Assembly: GCF_900113905.1 (NCBI RefSeq)
Contig: NZ_FORC01000001.1
Coordinates: 618,060 to 682,059 of the forward strand
Source of the DNA: Phytopseudomonas argentinensis
GTDB lineage: Bacteria > Pseudomonadota > Gammaproteobacteria > Pseudomonadales > Pseudomonadaceae
Direction: 5' to 3'
DNA length: 64,000 nucleotides
Of the stretch, positions 41,202 to 49,836 are shown in pieces. Under the pieces are notes generated by a model, which did not search any database, was not told where the DNA came from, and worked only from the letters and a program-made list of their open reading frames with translations. The position numbers and the translations under genes are program-made. Position 1 is the stretch's first letter; each line of letters begins with the position of its first letter.

Positions 41202-41911
41202 CAGCAGAGCTCCTCCTGCAGTGGCCGTTGATGACACTCCAGCGCCACGCCGACGACGATGCCGGCAAAGGCTGCTGCCAGCAGCCCGAGTTTGTAGGGC
41301 AGGTCATGAAAGATCAGCGCCGTGACGGCCGCGACCAGCGCCGCCGCGATCTGCGGGCGATTGCGCAGCATCGGCACCACAATGCCGACGAAGGTGGCGA
41401 TCATCGCGAAATCCAGCCCCCAGGCGGCGAGGTTCGGCACCGACTGGCCGAACAGCAGGCCGATCAGCGTGCAGCCGATCCAGTTGCCGTACATGGCCAG
41501 ACCAGCACCGAGGAAGTACCAGTGCTTGTGTGGTGAGTCGTCGTTTCGCGCGTAACGCTGCTGCACCACGGCGAAGGCCTCATCGGTCAGCCAGAAGGCC
41601 AGCGGCACGCGCCAGCGCTTGGGCAGGTGGCGCACGAAGGGCTGCAGCGTGGCGCTGTACAGCGCGTGGCGCAGGTTGACTACCAGGGTGGTCAACCACA
41701 ACACCGCCAGGGTGGCACCACCGGTCAGCAGGCTGACGGCGATGAACTGCGCCGACCCAGCGAACACCAGCACCGACATGCCGATGGTCTGCCAGGCGTC
41801 GAGCCCGGCCGCGCCGGCCAGGCTGCCGTAGATGATGCCGAACGGCATGGCGCCGAGCAGCATCGGCAGCATGTCACGCAGGCCCTGAAAGAATTCTTGG
41901 TATCGGGACAT
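41201..41911 (-). CDS. azlC: AzlC-family branched-chain amino acid exporter
   Basis: 236-aa membrane protein with about six to seven hydrophobic segments. Family features include MLPMLLGAMPFGIIYGSLA at the N-terminus, LVFAGSAQFIAVSLL, LRHALYSATLQP and FWLTDEAFAV. It exports branched-chain amino acids with AzlD. The AraC-type regulator starting upstream at 42931, on the same strand, is its likely controller, a pairing often seen in Pseudomonas. Confidence 0.92.
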   Translation of the reverse strand: MSRYQEFFQGLRDMLPMLLGAMPFGIIYGSLAGAAGLDAWQTIGMSVLVFAGSAQFIAVSLLTGGATLAVLWLTTLVVNLRHALYSATLQPFVRHLPKRWRVPLAFWLTDEAFAVVQQRYARNDDSPHKHWYFLGAGLAMYGNWIGCTLIGLLFGQSVPNLAAWGLDFAMIATFVGIVVPMLRNRPQIAAALVAAVTALIFHDLPYKLGLLAAAFAGIVVGVALECHQRPLQEELC

Positions 41912-42037
41912 CGGCTCGTCGCTTGGCTGGAAAGACCGCCTGTGGGCGATCAGGAGCGCATCAGGCTAGCCCAGCCCGCCTCGGCTGTCTTGAACGATCT
42001 TGCGCAGTTTCCGCGATGCTCGGGATTCTCTGCTGTA

Positions 42038-42105
42038 CCTGTGGGAGCCGAGACAGCGACCTTTACCCAGCCCTGGGTATCGCTTCGCTCAACCACAGGC
42101 TACAG
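42038..42105. repeat. Intergenic palindromic repeat (GGGTATCGCTTCGCTC family)
   Basis: CCTGTGG (42038–42044) pairs with CCACAGG (42093–42099) around an inner ACCCAGCCCTGGGT hairpin and the word GGGTATCGCTTCGCTCAACC, seen in many Pseudomonas intergenic repeats. It overlaps the last codons and stop of the AraC-type gene and occupies the gap before azlC. Confidence 0.6.
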
Positions 42106-42931
42106 GGCTGTGATGGCAGGCCTTGCGGTACTCCCCAGGCCCCACGCCATACACCTGTTTGAACTGCCGCGTCAGGTGGCTCTGGTCGGCGAAGCCCAGC
42201 TGCAGGGCGACACTTAGCGGCGCGCAGCCATCACGCAACAGCGTCCGTGCCCGCTCCAGGCGGCGCTGTTGCAGCCAGGCATGGGGCGGCAGGCCGGTGG
42301 CGCGGCGAAATACCCGGGCGAAATGAAAGGGTGAGAGATTGACCGCTGCCGCCAACGCTTCAAGTGACGGCGGCTCGCCCAGGCGCGCGGCCAAGAGCTC
42401 CTTGGCCATGCGCACGGCGCGGGGCTCCTGGCCGGGCATGGGCGCCTGCATGACCCCGGCATACCGCTGGAACAGCATGAGCAGCGTCTCGCGCCAGGCG
42501 GTCTGTTGCTGCAGCACGCTGGCGTCACTGTCGAGCAGGCGATGCAACTGGCCGAACGCCTGGTGCAACTGCACATCCTGCAGCACGCTGGCGGCGAACG
42601 ACGGCAAGCCGCGTTGCGCCAGCCCGAGCTCGTCGAGCACCCGGTTTACCTGGTCCGGCGCCGGATAAAAGGCGCGGTACAACCAGCCCTGCTCGTGGGC
42701 CGACGAGCCGGTGTGCACCTCATCCGGGTTGATCAGTACCATGCTGCCGATCGGCGCCAGGTGTTCCGCACCGCGGTGGCGAAAGCGCTGGGCGCCCCCT
42801 TCGATCACGGTGAACACGAAGCCTTCATGCACGTGGGGCGTGAAGCGCTGCTTGATATAGCGCGCTTGCAGCAGCTCCACACCGGCCAGCGCGGGGCTTT
42901 CCCAGAAGCGGATGCGCTCACCGGTGGGCAT
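42089..42931 (-). CDS. AraC-family regulator with N-terminal cupin domain
   Basis: 280-aa regulator. The N-terminal AraC-binding cupin domain (about 10–160; FTPHVHEGFVFTVIEGG, IGSMVLINPDEVHTG) precedes a C-terminal double HTH (about 175–270; LEALAAAVNLSPFHFARVFRRATGLPPH is the first, VALQLGFADQSHLTRQFKQVYG the second). It begins 3 bp after the GNAT stop and points toward azlCD. Such AraC proteins often regulate neighbouring amino acid exporters in response to the amino acid; that link is inference here. Confidence 0.92.
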   Translation of the reverse strand: MPTGERIRFWESPALAGVELLQARYIKQRFTPHVHEGFVFTVIEGGAQRFRHRGAEHLAPIGSMVLINPDEVHTGSSAHEQGWLYRAFYPAPDQVNRVLDELGLAQRGLPSFAASVLQDVQLHQAFGQLHRLLDSDASVLQQQTAWRETLLMLFQRYAGVMQAPMPGQEPRAVRMAKELLAARLGEPPSLEALAAAVNLSPFHFARVFRRATGLPPHAWLQQRRLERARTLLRDGCAPLSVALQLGFADQSHLTRQFKQVYGVGPGEYRKACHHSPVACG

Positions 42932-42934
42932 GGT

Positions 42935-43504
42935 TCACACGCCGAAGCGTGCCTCCAGTCCGGCCTTGACCAGCGGCCATTCCTGATCGGTGATGCTGTA
43001 CAGCACGGTGTCGTCGAGGCGCCCGTCGGCCAGGCGGCGATGGTTGCGCAGCAGCCCTTCGCGAACCGCGCCGAGCTTTTCGATGGCGCGCTGGGAGCGC
43101 AGGTTGCTGGCCGCGGTTTTCAACTGCACGCGAACCATCTGCCAGCTTTCGAAGGCGTGGCGCAGCATCAGGTACTTGACCATGTTATTGAGGCCCGTGC
43201 CGTGCTGGGCGGCGTCCAGCCAGGTCCAGCCAATTTCCACCGCCGGCAGGGTCGGCATGAAGTCGGCGAACCGCGTGGTGCCGACCACCTGATCGGCGAG
43301 GCGAATCACGAAGGGCAAGGCGCGCTCCTCGCGCTGCTCCTGCAAAGCCAGGCGATACCAATCCAGGCGTTGGGTGCCGCTCATGTAGAGCAGCTCCTCG
43401 CGGTTGGCTTCGGCCAGGCTGACCAGCGCCGGAATATCGCCATCGAGCAACGGTTCGATGCGCAGGGCACCGCGCTGCAGGGTGATCAATTGCGGCTTGA
43501 ACAT
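42935..43504 (-). CDS. GNAT-family N-acetyltransferase (RimJ/RimL type)
   Basis: 189-aa acetyltransferase_3 domain protein with EIGWTWLDAAQHGTGLNNMVKYLMLRHAFE as the acetyl-CoA binding region (about 90–120), followed by RVQLKTAASNLRSQRAIEKLGAVREGLL, the conserved RimJ/RimL block. It would acetylate an amino group of a small molecule or protein N-terminus. GGAG lies 8 nt before the ATG. It precedes the AraC gene by 3 bp, so the two share an operon, and it is divergent from the sensor kinase. Confidence 0.92.
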   Translation of the reverse strand: MFKPQLITLQRGALRIEPLLDGDIPALVSLAEANREELLYMSGTQRLDWYRLALQEQREERALPFVIRLADQVVGTTRFADFMPTLPAVEIGWTWLDAAQHGTGLNNMVKYLMLRHAFESWQMVRVQLKTAASNLRSQRAIEKLGAVREGLLRNHRRLADGRLDDTVLYSITDQEWPLVKAGLEARFGV

Positions 43505-43745
43505 CGTATTTTCTCCACATGCAACGCTGCCAGGCGCGTCAGTTTCTCACCGAACAAGCGACCTGTCTGCCAAAACCCGGGAAGTACAGGGTGCCGCAAA
43601 TGCCTGCCCGTGCCCTTGCGACCTTGGTCGTGCCTGACGTTGCGGCGCTTTGCTGCGACACTACAAACCGTGCAAGCGTACCTGGCGTCGCGGCCGTGGC
43701 AGGATACGCTCGCGCAAATTGTCCTCATGTTTTCGTGGAGTCTGC

Positions 43746-46700
43746 ATGTCGCTGTCCAGTTGGCTTATCGCTGCAGTCGCCCTGCTCTACATGGCCGTGC
43801 TGTTCGCTATCGCCTTCTATGGCGACCGTCGCCGCAAACCACTGCCGCCGAAAGTGCGCGCCTGGGTCTACAGCCTCTCGCTGGCGGTGTACTGCACCAG
43901 CTGGACCTTCTTTGGCGCCGTCGGTCAGGCCGCCGAGCAGCTGTGGTCATTCCTGCCCATCTACCTGGGGCCGATGTTGCTACTGCTGTTCGCCCCCTGG
44001 GTGATCGAGAAGATGGTGCTGATCAGCAAGCAGGAAAACATCACCTCGATCGCCGACTTCATCGCCGCGCGCTACGGCAAGTCGCAGTCCCTGGCCATCG
44101 TCGTGGCGCTGATCTGCCTGGTCGGCGTGCTGCCCTACATCGCCCTGCAGCTCAAGGGCATCGTACTCGGCGTGAACCTGCTGATCGGCTCGGAAACCGA
44201 CCCCGACGGCACCCGCGCCCAGGACACCGCGCTGATCGTCTCGGTGATCCTGGCACTGTTCACCATCCTGTTCGGCACCCGCAACCTGGACGTCACCGAG
44301 CACCACCGCGGCATGGTGCTGGCGATCGCCTTCGAATCGCTGATCAAGTTGTTGGCCTTCATTGCGGTGGGCGCCTTCGTCACCTACGGGCTGTTCAATG
44401 GCTTCGGCGACCTGTTCAGCCAGGCGCAACGCAGCGCCGAGCTGGAGGCATATTGGGCCGAGGCCGTGAACTGGCCGGCGATGCTGGTACAGACCGGCAT
44501 GGCGATGATCGCCATCGTCTGCCTGCCGCGGCAGTTCCACGTCACCGTGGTGGAAAACACCGACCCGCGCGACCTGCGCCTGGCGCGCTGGGTGTTCCCG
44601 CTGTACCTGCTGCTCGCCGCGCTGTTCGTTATCCCTATCGCCCTGGCCGGGCAGATGCTGCTGCCAGGCGGGGTCAGCCCGGACTCCTTCGTGATCAGCC
44701 TGCCGCTCGCCGAAGCCCACCCGGCGCTGGCCTTGCTGGCCTTTATCGGCGGCGCCTCGGCGGCCACCGGCATGGTGATCGTCGCTTCGGTGGCGCTGTC
44801 GACGATGATCTCCAACGACATGCTGCTGCCCTGGCTGCTGCACCGCAAAAGCACCGAGCGGCCCTTCGAGGCGTTCCGCCACTGGATGCTCACGGCACGA
44901 AGGGTAAGCATCGTGCTGATCCTGCTGCTGGCCTACGTGTGCTACCGCCTGCTCGGCAGCAACGCCAGCCTGGCGACCATCGGGCAGATTTCCTTCGCCG
45001 CCATCGGCCAGCTGGCACCCGCCATGTTCGGCGCCCTGGTATGGAAGCAGGCCAACCGCCGCGGCGTGTTCGCCGGGCTGATCACCGGCGCCGCTTTGTG
45101 GATCTACACCCTGGTATTGCCGGTGCTGGCCCGTGGCCTCGGCTGGCCGCTGGACATCTTCCCAGGCCTGCGCACCCTGCTCTACGCACCGATCGGTTTC
45201 GAGGTGGACGCCCTGACCCGCGGCGTGGTGCTGTCGCTGGCCGGCAACCTGACGCTGTTCGCCTGGGTGTCGTTCTTCTCGCGCACCCGGGTGTCCGAGC
45301 ACTGGCAGGCCGGGCGCTTCGTCAACCATGACTTCGGCAGCAAGCAGGGTGGCCGCGGCGCCCTGGCGGTGCAGGTCAACGACCTGTTGCTACTCGCCGG
45401 CCGCTTCGTCGGTGAGGAGCGCGCGCTGGACAGCTTCAGCCACTTCGCCCGGCGCCAGGGCAAGGCCTTCAACTCGGCGCAACCGGCCAACAGCGAGTGG
45501 ATCGCCCATACCGAGCGCCTGCTCGCCGGGGTACTCGGCGCCTCGTCGACCCGCGCGGTGGTCAAGGCGGCCATCGAAGGCCGCGACATGCAGGTCGAGG
45601 ACGTGGTGCGCATCGTCGACGAGGCCAGCGAGGTGCTGCAGTTCAACCGCGCCCTGCTGCAGGGCGCCATCGAGAACATCAGCCAGGGCATCAGCGTGGT
45701 CGACCAGTCCCTGCGCCTGGTGGCCTGGAACCAGCGCTACCTGGAAATCTTCGAGTACCCCGAGGGGCTGATCTGCGTGGGCCGGCCGATCGCCGAGATC
45801 ATCCGCTTCAACGCCGAGCGCGGCATGCTCGGCAGCGCCGATGTCGAGGAAAGCGTCGCCAAGCGCCTGTACTGGATGCGCCAGGGCACCGCCCACAGCT
45901 ACGAGCGGGTGTTCCCCAACGGCCGGGTCATCGAGCTGATCGGCAACCCCATGCCCGGCGGCGGCTTCGTCATGAGCTTCACCGACATCACCGAATTCCG
46001 CGAAGCCGAACGCGCCCTCAAGGCCGCCAACGAGGGCCTCGAGCAGCGCGTTGCCGAGCGCACCCATGAGCTGTCGCAACTGAACCAGGCACTGACCGCC
46101 GCCACCGGCGTGGCCGAAGCGGCCAATGCCTCGAAGACCCGCTTTCTCGCCGCGGTCAGCCACGACCTGATGCAACCGCTGAACGCCGCCCGGCTGTTCT
46201 CCGCTGCCCTCTCCCACCAGGAAGAAGCACTGCCTCAGGAGGCTCAGGAGCTGGTGCGCCACCTGGACAGCTCGCTGCGCTCGGCCGAGGACCTGATCAG
46301 CGACCTGCTGGATATCTCGCGCCTGGAAAACGGCCGCATCACCCCGGATCGCAGCCCCTTCGTTCTCAACAGCCTGTTCGATACCCTGGGCGCCGAGTTC
46401 AAGGTGCTGGCCGCCGAGCATGGCGTCGACTTCCACATGCAGGGCAGCAGGCTTAGGGTCGACAGCGACAGCAAGCTGCTGCGCCGCGTGCTGCAGAACT
46501 TCCTTACCAACGCCTTCCGCTACGCCAAGGGCCGCGTGCTGCTCGGCGTGCGTCGCCAGGGCGGGCAGCTGCGCCTGGAAGTCTGGGATCGCGGGCCGGG
46601 CATTCCCGAAGACAAGCGGCAGACCATCTTCGAGGAATTCAAACGCCTGGACAGCCACCAGACCCGCGCCGAGAAAGGCCTGGGCCTCGGCCTGGCCATC

Positions 46701-47222
46701 GCCGACGGGCTGTGCCGGGTGCTCGGCCACAGCCTGGAGGTGCGCTCCTGGCCGGGCAAGGGCAGCGTGTTCAGCGTCACCGTGCCGATCGCCCGCAGCC
46801 AGGCCCCGGCAGCCCCGCGGGCACGCCCCGAAGGCAACGGCCAACTGCTCACCGGCACCCAGGTGCTGTGCATCGACAACGAGGAAAGCATCCTCACCGG
46901 CATGCACAGTCTGCTGTCGCGCTGGGGCTGCCAGGTGTGGTCGGCCCGCACCCGCGCCGAGTGTGAGCAACTGCTCGATGATGACCTGCGCCCACACCTG
47001 GCGCTGGTCGACTATCACCTCGACGAAGGCGATACCGGCACCGAGCTGATGGCCTGGTTGCGTACCCGCCTGGGCGAACCGGTACCCGGCGTGGTGATCA
47101 GCGCCGACGGCCGCCCCGAACTGATCGCCCAGGTGCATGCCGCCGGCCTGGATTTTCTGCCCAAGCCGGTAAAACCGGCGGCGCTGCGGGCGTTGATCAG
47201 CCGGCATTTGCCGCGGCAATGA
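43746..47222 (+). CDS. SSS-domain hybrid sensor histidine kinase (MxtR/CrbS-like)
   Basis: 1158-aa membrane kinase. An N-terminal sodium/solute-symporter domain of about 13 helices (1–530; VYCTSWTFFGAVGQAAEQ, TSIADFIAARYGKSQ) is joined to a PAS region with PAS-7-like ISQGISVVDQSLRLVAWNQRYLE (about 640–740). A short coiled coil follows, then HisKA with His806 in AVSHDLMQPLNAARL, HATPase with NFLTNAFRYAKG and GLGLGLAIADG, and a REC domain with Asp1089 in ALVDYHLDE. Length and order match MxtR of P. aeruginosa and CrbS, which with ErdR/CrbR control acetate (acs) metabolism. GGAG lies 5 nt before the ATG. The partner regulator is not in the window. Confidence 0.92.
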   Translation: MSLSSWLIAAVALLYMAVLFAIAFYGDRRRKPLPPKVRAWVYSLSLAVYCTSWTFFGAVGQAAEQLWSFLPIYLGPMLLLLFAPWVIEKMVLISKQENITSIADFIAARYGKSQSLAIVVALICLVGVLPYIALQLKGIVLGVNLLIGSETDPDGTRAQDTALIVSVILALFTILFGTRNLDVTEHHRGMVLAIAFESLIKLLAFIAVGAFVTYGLFNGFGDLFSQAQRSAELEAYWAEAVNWPAMLVQTGMAMIAIVCLPRQFHVTVVENTDPRDLRLARWVFPLYLLLAALFVIPIALAGQMLLPGGVSPDSFVISLPLAEAHPALALLAFIGGASAATGMVIVASVALSTMISNDMLLPWLLHRKSTERPFEAFRHWMLTARRVSIVLILLLAYVCYRLLGSNASLATIGQISFAAIGQLAPAMFGALVWKQANRRGVFAGLITGAALWIYTLVLPVLARGLGWPLDIFPGLRTLLYAPIGFEVDALTRGVVLSLAGNLTLFAWVSFFSRTRVSEHWQAGRFVNHDFGSKQGGRGALAVQVNDLLLLAGRFVGEERALDSFSHFARRQGKAFNSAQPANSEWIAHTERLLAGVLGASSTRAVVKAAIEGRDMQVEDVVRIVDEASEVLQFNRALLQGAIENISQGISVVDQSLRLVAWNQRYLEIFEYPEGLICVGRPIAEIIRFNAERGMLGSADVEESVAKRLYWMRQGTAHSYERVFPNGRVIELIGNPMPGGGFVMSFTDITEFREAERALKAANEGLEQRVAERTHELSQLNQALTAATGVAEAANASKTRFLAAVSHDLMQPLNAARLFSAALSHQEEALPQEAQELVRHLDSSLRSAEDLISDLLDISRLENGRITPDRSPFVLNSLFDTLGAEFKVLAAEHGVDFHMQGSRLRVDSDSKLLRRVLQNFLTNAFRYAKGRVLLGVRRQGGQLRLEVWDRGPGIPEDKRQTIFEEFKRLDSHQTRAEKGLGLGLAIADGLCRVLGHSLEVRSWPGKGSVFSVTVPIARSQAPAAPRARPEGNGQLLTGTQVLCIDNEESILTGMHSLLSRWGCQVWSARTRAECEQLLDDDLRPHLALVDYHLDEGDTGTELMAWLRTRLGEPVPGVVISADGRPELIAQVHAAGLDFLPKPVKPAALRALISRHLPRQ

Positions 47223-47247
47223 GGCCAAAGCAGACATCCAGCGACCT

Positions 47248-47313
47248 CGTGGGAGGGGCTTTAGCCCCGAGCTTTTTATCAACGCGAGAGCTCGCGGCTA
47301 AAGCTGTAGTGGT
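47248..47313. repeat. REP-type inverted pair (GGCTTTAGCC family)
   Basis: CGTGGGAGGGGCTTTAGCCCC-GAGC (47249–47273) faces GCTCGCGGCTAAAGC…GTAGTGG (47290–47312), the usual head-to-head Pseudomonas REP arrangement with a 16-base spacer. It lies just downstream of the sensor kinase gene. Confidence 0.75.
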
Positions 47314-47318
47314 AGGGC

Positions 47319-47367
47319 GTAGGATGGGTGCAACCCATCAATAAACGATGGGTTTCACCCATCCTAC
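47319..47367. repeat. Palindromic repeat with GTAGGATGGGT ends
   Basis: GTAGGATGGGT (47319–47329) and ACCCATCCTAC (47357–47367) are exact inverted copies. Inside, each arm is itself a small hairpin (GATGGGT/ACCCATC on both sides), giving a cloverleaf-like nested structure. Together with the REP pair at 47248 it fills most of the 237-base gap before the FKBP gene. Confidence 0.8.
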
Positions 47368-47459
47368 AAGGCTGCACGTCTCTACGACGCGCGCTGCTGT
47401 TGCAAAGCCCCGCATTTCCTGCGAAAAACGCGGCCTTCTGCACTCTCGGAACCCCAGCA

Positions 47460-47798
47460 ATGAGCGACGAACTACGTATCGAAGATATCCACCCGGGCGA
47501 TGGCAAGGCGGTGGTCAAAGGCGCGCTGATCACCACCCAGTACCGCGGCTGGCTGGAGGACGGCACCGAGTTCGACTCGTCCTATTCGCGCGGCAAGCCT
47601 TTCCAATGCGTGATCGGCACCGGGCGAGTCATCAAGGGTTGGGACCAGGGCCTGATGGGCATGCAGGTCGGCGGCAAGCGTCGGCTGTTCGTGCCAGCGC
47701 ACCTGGCCTACGGCGAGCGCTCGATGGGCGCGATCCCACCCCATTCGAACCTGAATTTTGAGATCGAGCTGCTGGAAGTGCTGACGCGGGACGACTGA
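47460..47798 (+). CDS. FKBP-type peptidyl-prolyl cis-trans isomerase
   Basis: 112-aa single-domain FKBP, a prolyl isomerase and chaperone in the cytoplasm (no signal peptide). The FKBP fold motifs are GTEFDSSYSRGKPFQCVIGTGRVIKGWDQGL (active-site Asp, Phe, Val, Ile and Trp positions), VGGKRRLFVPAHLAYGER and PPHSNLNFEIELLEV at the end. The start MSDELRIEDI lies at 47460. It is convergent with the polygalacturonase gene, 19 bp away, and preceded by repeats. Confidence 0.92.
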   Translation: MSDELRIEDIHPGDGKAVVKGALITTQYRGWLEDGTEFDSSYSRGKPFQCVIGTGRVIKGWDQGLMGMQVGGKRRLFVPAHLAYGERSMGAIPPHSNLNFEIELLEVLTRDD

Positions 47799-47817
47799 GC
47801 CGCCCCGCGCCCGGCGC

Positions 47818-49644
47818 TTACTGCCTTGGCTGCGGTTCCACGCGGTCGAAGCGCAGGTTTTCGCTGCCCTCGATGTTCCAGGGATCGCCCTCGGTGCCGG
47901 CAAAGCTGACATCGGTGAAGCTGGAATTACGCAGGCCGTCGATTTGCGCCCCCGCCCTGCCCTTGAAGCGCACCTGCGCGAAGGCGACGTTCTCGTGGAA
48001 GGCGTCGTGGGCGCTGTCGCCCTTGACCTGAATCGCCGCACCGGCGGCATCTTCTACGGTCACGTTGGCCACGCGGATATCACGGAACTGCCCCGGCACG
48101 GTCGAGCGCTTGTAGTCGAGGATGGCGTTGGGGTCGTGGTAATCCAGGGTCATGATCACCCCCTGCTTGAGCGTGTTGCGGATCGCCGAATCGCGAAAGG
48201 TGACGTTGCGTGCGCCGCCACCCATGAAGTTGGTGCTCTTCATGCGCAGGCCGGTGTCGGTGCCATCGGACACGTTGTCCTCGGCGAGGATGTTCTGGAT
48301 CCAGCCGCCGGTGTGGCTGCCGGCCACCACCATGCCGTGGCCACGGCGGAAGTAGTTGTTGAAGATCCAGGCATCTTCCTGGGGCGGCTGCCTGGTGGCG
48401 TCGGCGCCAGTGCCCGAGGCGAAGTTGACGCAGTCGTCGCCGGTGTCGAAGAAGTTGTTGAAGACCATGGCGCCCTTGCTGTTGGCGAATTCGATGCCAT
48501 CGCCATTGTTGGCGTCGTAGGTCTTGTGCACGGTGCCCGCCATCACCACGTTCTCGGTCTCCAGGTTCATGATCCCGTGGTAGGCCGGGTTGAGCACGGT
48601 GAAGCCGCCGTAGAACAGGTTCTTGACGTTGCGCAGGGTCATCAATGACGAGCGCATCTGCCCGTAGGCATCCTTGACAATGATGCCGCGCGCCACCGCC
48701 TTCTCGACCTGATCCTTGGCGAGAATGCCGTCTTCCATGTAGCGGGTATTGTCACTGGCCCGGTAGAACGGCAGCGGCTTGCCCAGCTCGTCCTGGCTGT
48801 CGTCGTTGCGCTTCCAGCCGTTGCCGTCGATGGTGCCCTTGCCGACGATGCGGATGTTCTCGAACGCCTGGTGCTGACGCGGATCGCGCGGCAGCGCGTT
48901 GATCAGCGACGCCGGCCGCACCATGGTCGAATATGGGTACTGGATATAGCCCTGCAGTGGGTAATCTTCGCTGCGCTCGGAGCCCAGCAATGTCGCGCCC
49001 TCGGCGATTTCCAGGGTCATGTTGCTCTTCAGGTACAAAGCGCCGGTCTTGAACACCCCGGCCGGAATCAGCACGGTGCAGTTAAGCGAACAGGCATCGA
49101 TGGCCTTCTGGATAGCGGCGGTGTTGAGCGTCCTGCCGTCACCTTTGGCGCCCTGCTCCTCGACGTTGAACACCTCGGCAGTCGCGGTGGTGCGCTGCAC
49201 CAGCACTGGGCTGTCGCCTGACTCGTGACCTTCGGCATCCACCGAGCGCACGGTAAACCGGTATTCGGTCTCGGGCTTCAGGCCATCTACGGTGTAGTTG
49301 TGGATGGAAATCCGGTGATGGAAGTTTTCCGTGTCGGCCTTGTAGAACTTATCGATGTACGCTTTGGCCGGCGAATGCCGGTCGTTGTTGGCGTTGGCGC
49401 CGCCCAGCTTCTTGCCGTCCATGTAGACGTGATAGTCGACGATGCCGGCGGCATTCTCCGGCTTCTCCCAGACCAGAATGATCTGGCTGTCGTCATAGGC
49501 CAGGGTTGGCACCTGAACCTTGGGCGGCGCGTCCAGGGCCAGCGCAGAAGCGCTGAACAACAAAGCAAGCGGTATGACAACATGCTTTTTTTGGCGCCAT
49601 GCGCCCTGCACGGCTGATGCGGATGAGCTCTCGATGAGCGGCAT
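47818..49644 (-). CDS. Secreted exo-polygalacturonase (GH28) with fibronectin type III domain
   Basis: 608-aa enzyme like PehX/PehC, which removes digalacturonate from the end of polygalacturonic acid. A signal peptide (about 1–37, hydrophobic core VVIPLALLFSASALA) is followed by an FnIII domain (about 40–152) and the right-handed beta-helix. GH28 catalytic motifs are visible as NNGDGIEF (NTD equivalent), DTGDDCVNF (catalytic Asp pair), AGSHTGGWI (GHG equivalent) and GLRMKS (RIK). AAGGA lies 7 nt before the ATG. It acts outside the inner membrane on plant pectin; no pectin uptake genes are in the window. Confidence 0.92.
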   Translation of the reverse strand: MPLIESSSASAVQGAWRQKKHVVIPLALLFSASALALDAPPKVQVPTLAYDDSQIILVWEKPENAAGIVDYHVYMDGKKLGGANANNDRHSPAKAYIDKFYKADTENFHHRISIHNYTVDGLKPETEYRFTVRSVDAEGHESGDSPVLVQRTTATAEVFNVEEQGAKGDGRTLNTAAIQKAIDACSLNCTVLIPAGVFKTGALYLKSNMTLEIAEGATLLGSERSEDYPLQGYIQYPYSTMVRPASLINALPRDPRQHQAFENIRIVGKGTIDGNGWKRNDDSQDELGKPLPFYRASDNTRYMEDGILAKDQVEKAVARGIIVKDAYGQMRSSLMTLRNVKNLFYGGFTVLNPAYHGIMNLETENVVMAGTVHKTYDANNGDGIEFANSKGAMVFNNFFDTGDDCVNFASGTGADATRQPPQEDAWIFNNYFRRGHGMVVAGSHTGGWIQNILAEDNVSDGTDTGLRMKSTNFMGGGARNVTFRDSAIRNTLKQGVIMTLDYHDPNAILDYKRSTVPGQFRDIRVANVTVEDAAGAAIQVKGDSAHDAFHENVAFAQVRFKGRAGAQIDGLRNSSFTDVSFAGTEGDPWNIEGSENLRFDRVEPQPRQ

Positions 49645-49836
49645 ATTCTTGTCCTTGTTATGGCCAATCTATTGAATTGGCTGAAATTAACCAAGCCATC
49701 GAGCAGGTTTAATAATCAACCAAACGAAATCGCCATACCCACAAGAAGTATGACAACCGACAAGATAGCCAAGATTTTTGCTACGTCCAGCCGGGAAACT
49801 GAATCCCCCTGGGCGAGGTAGCAATCAGACAGGGAT

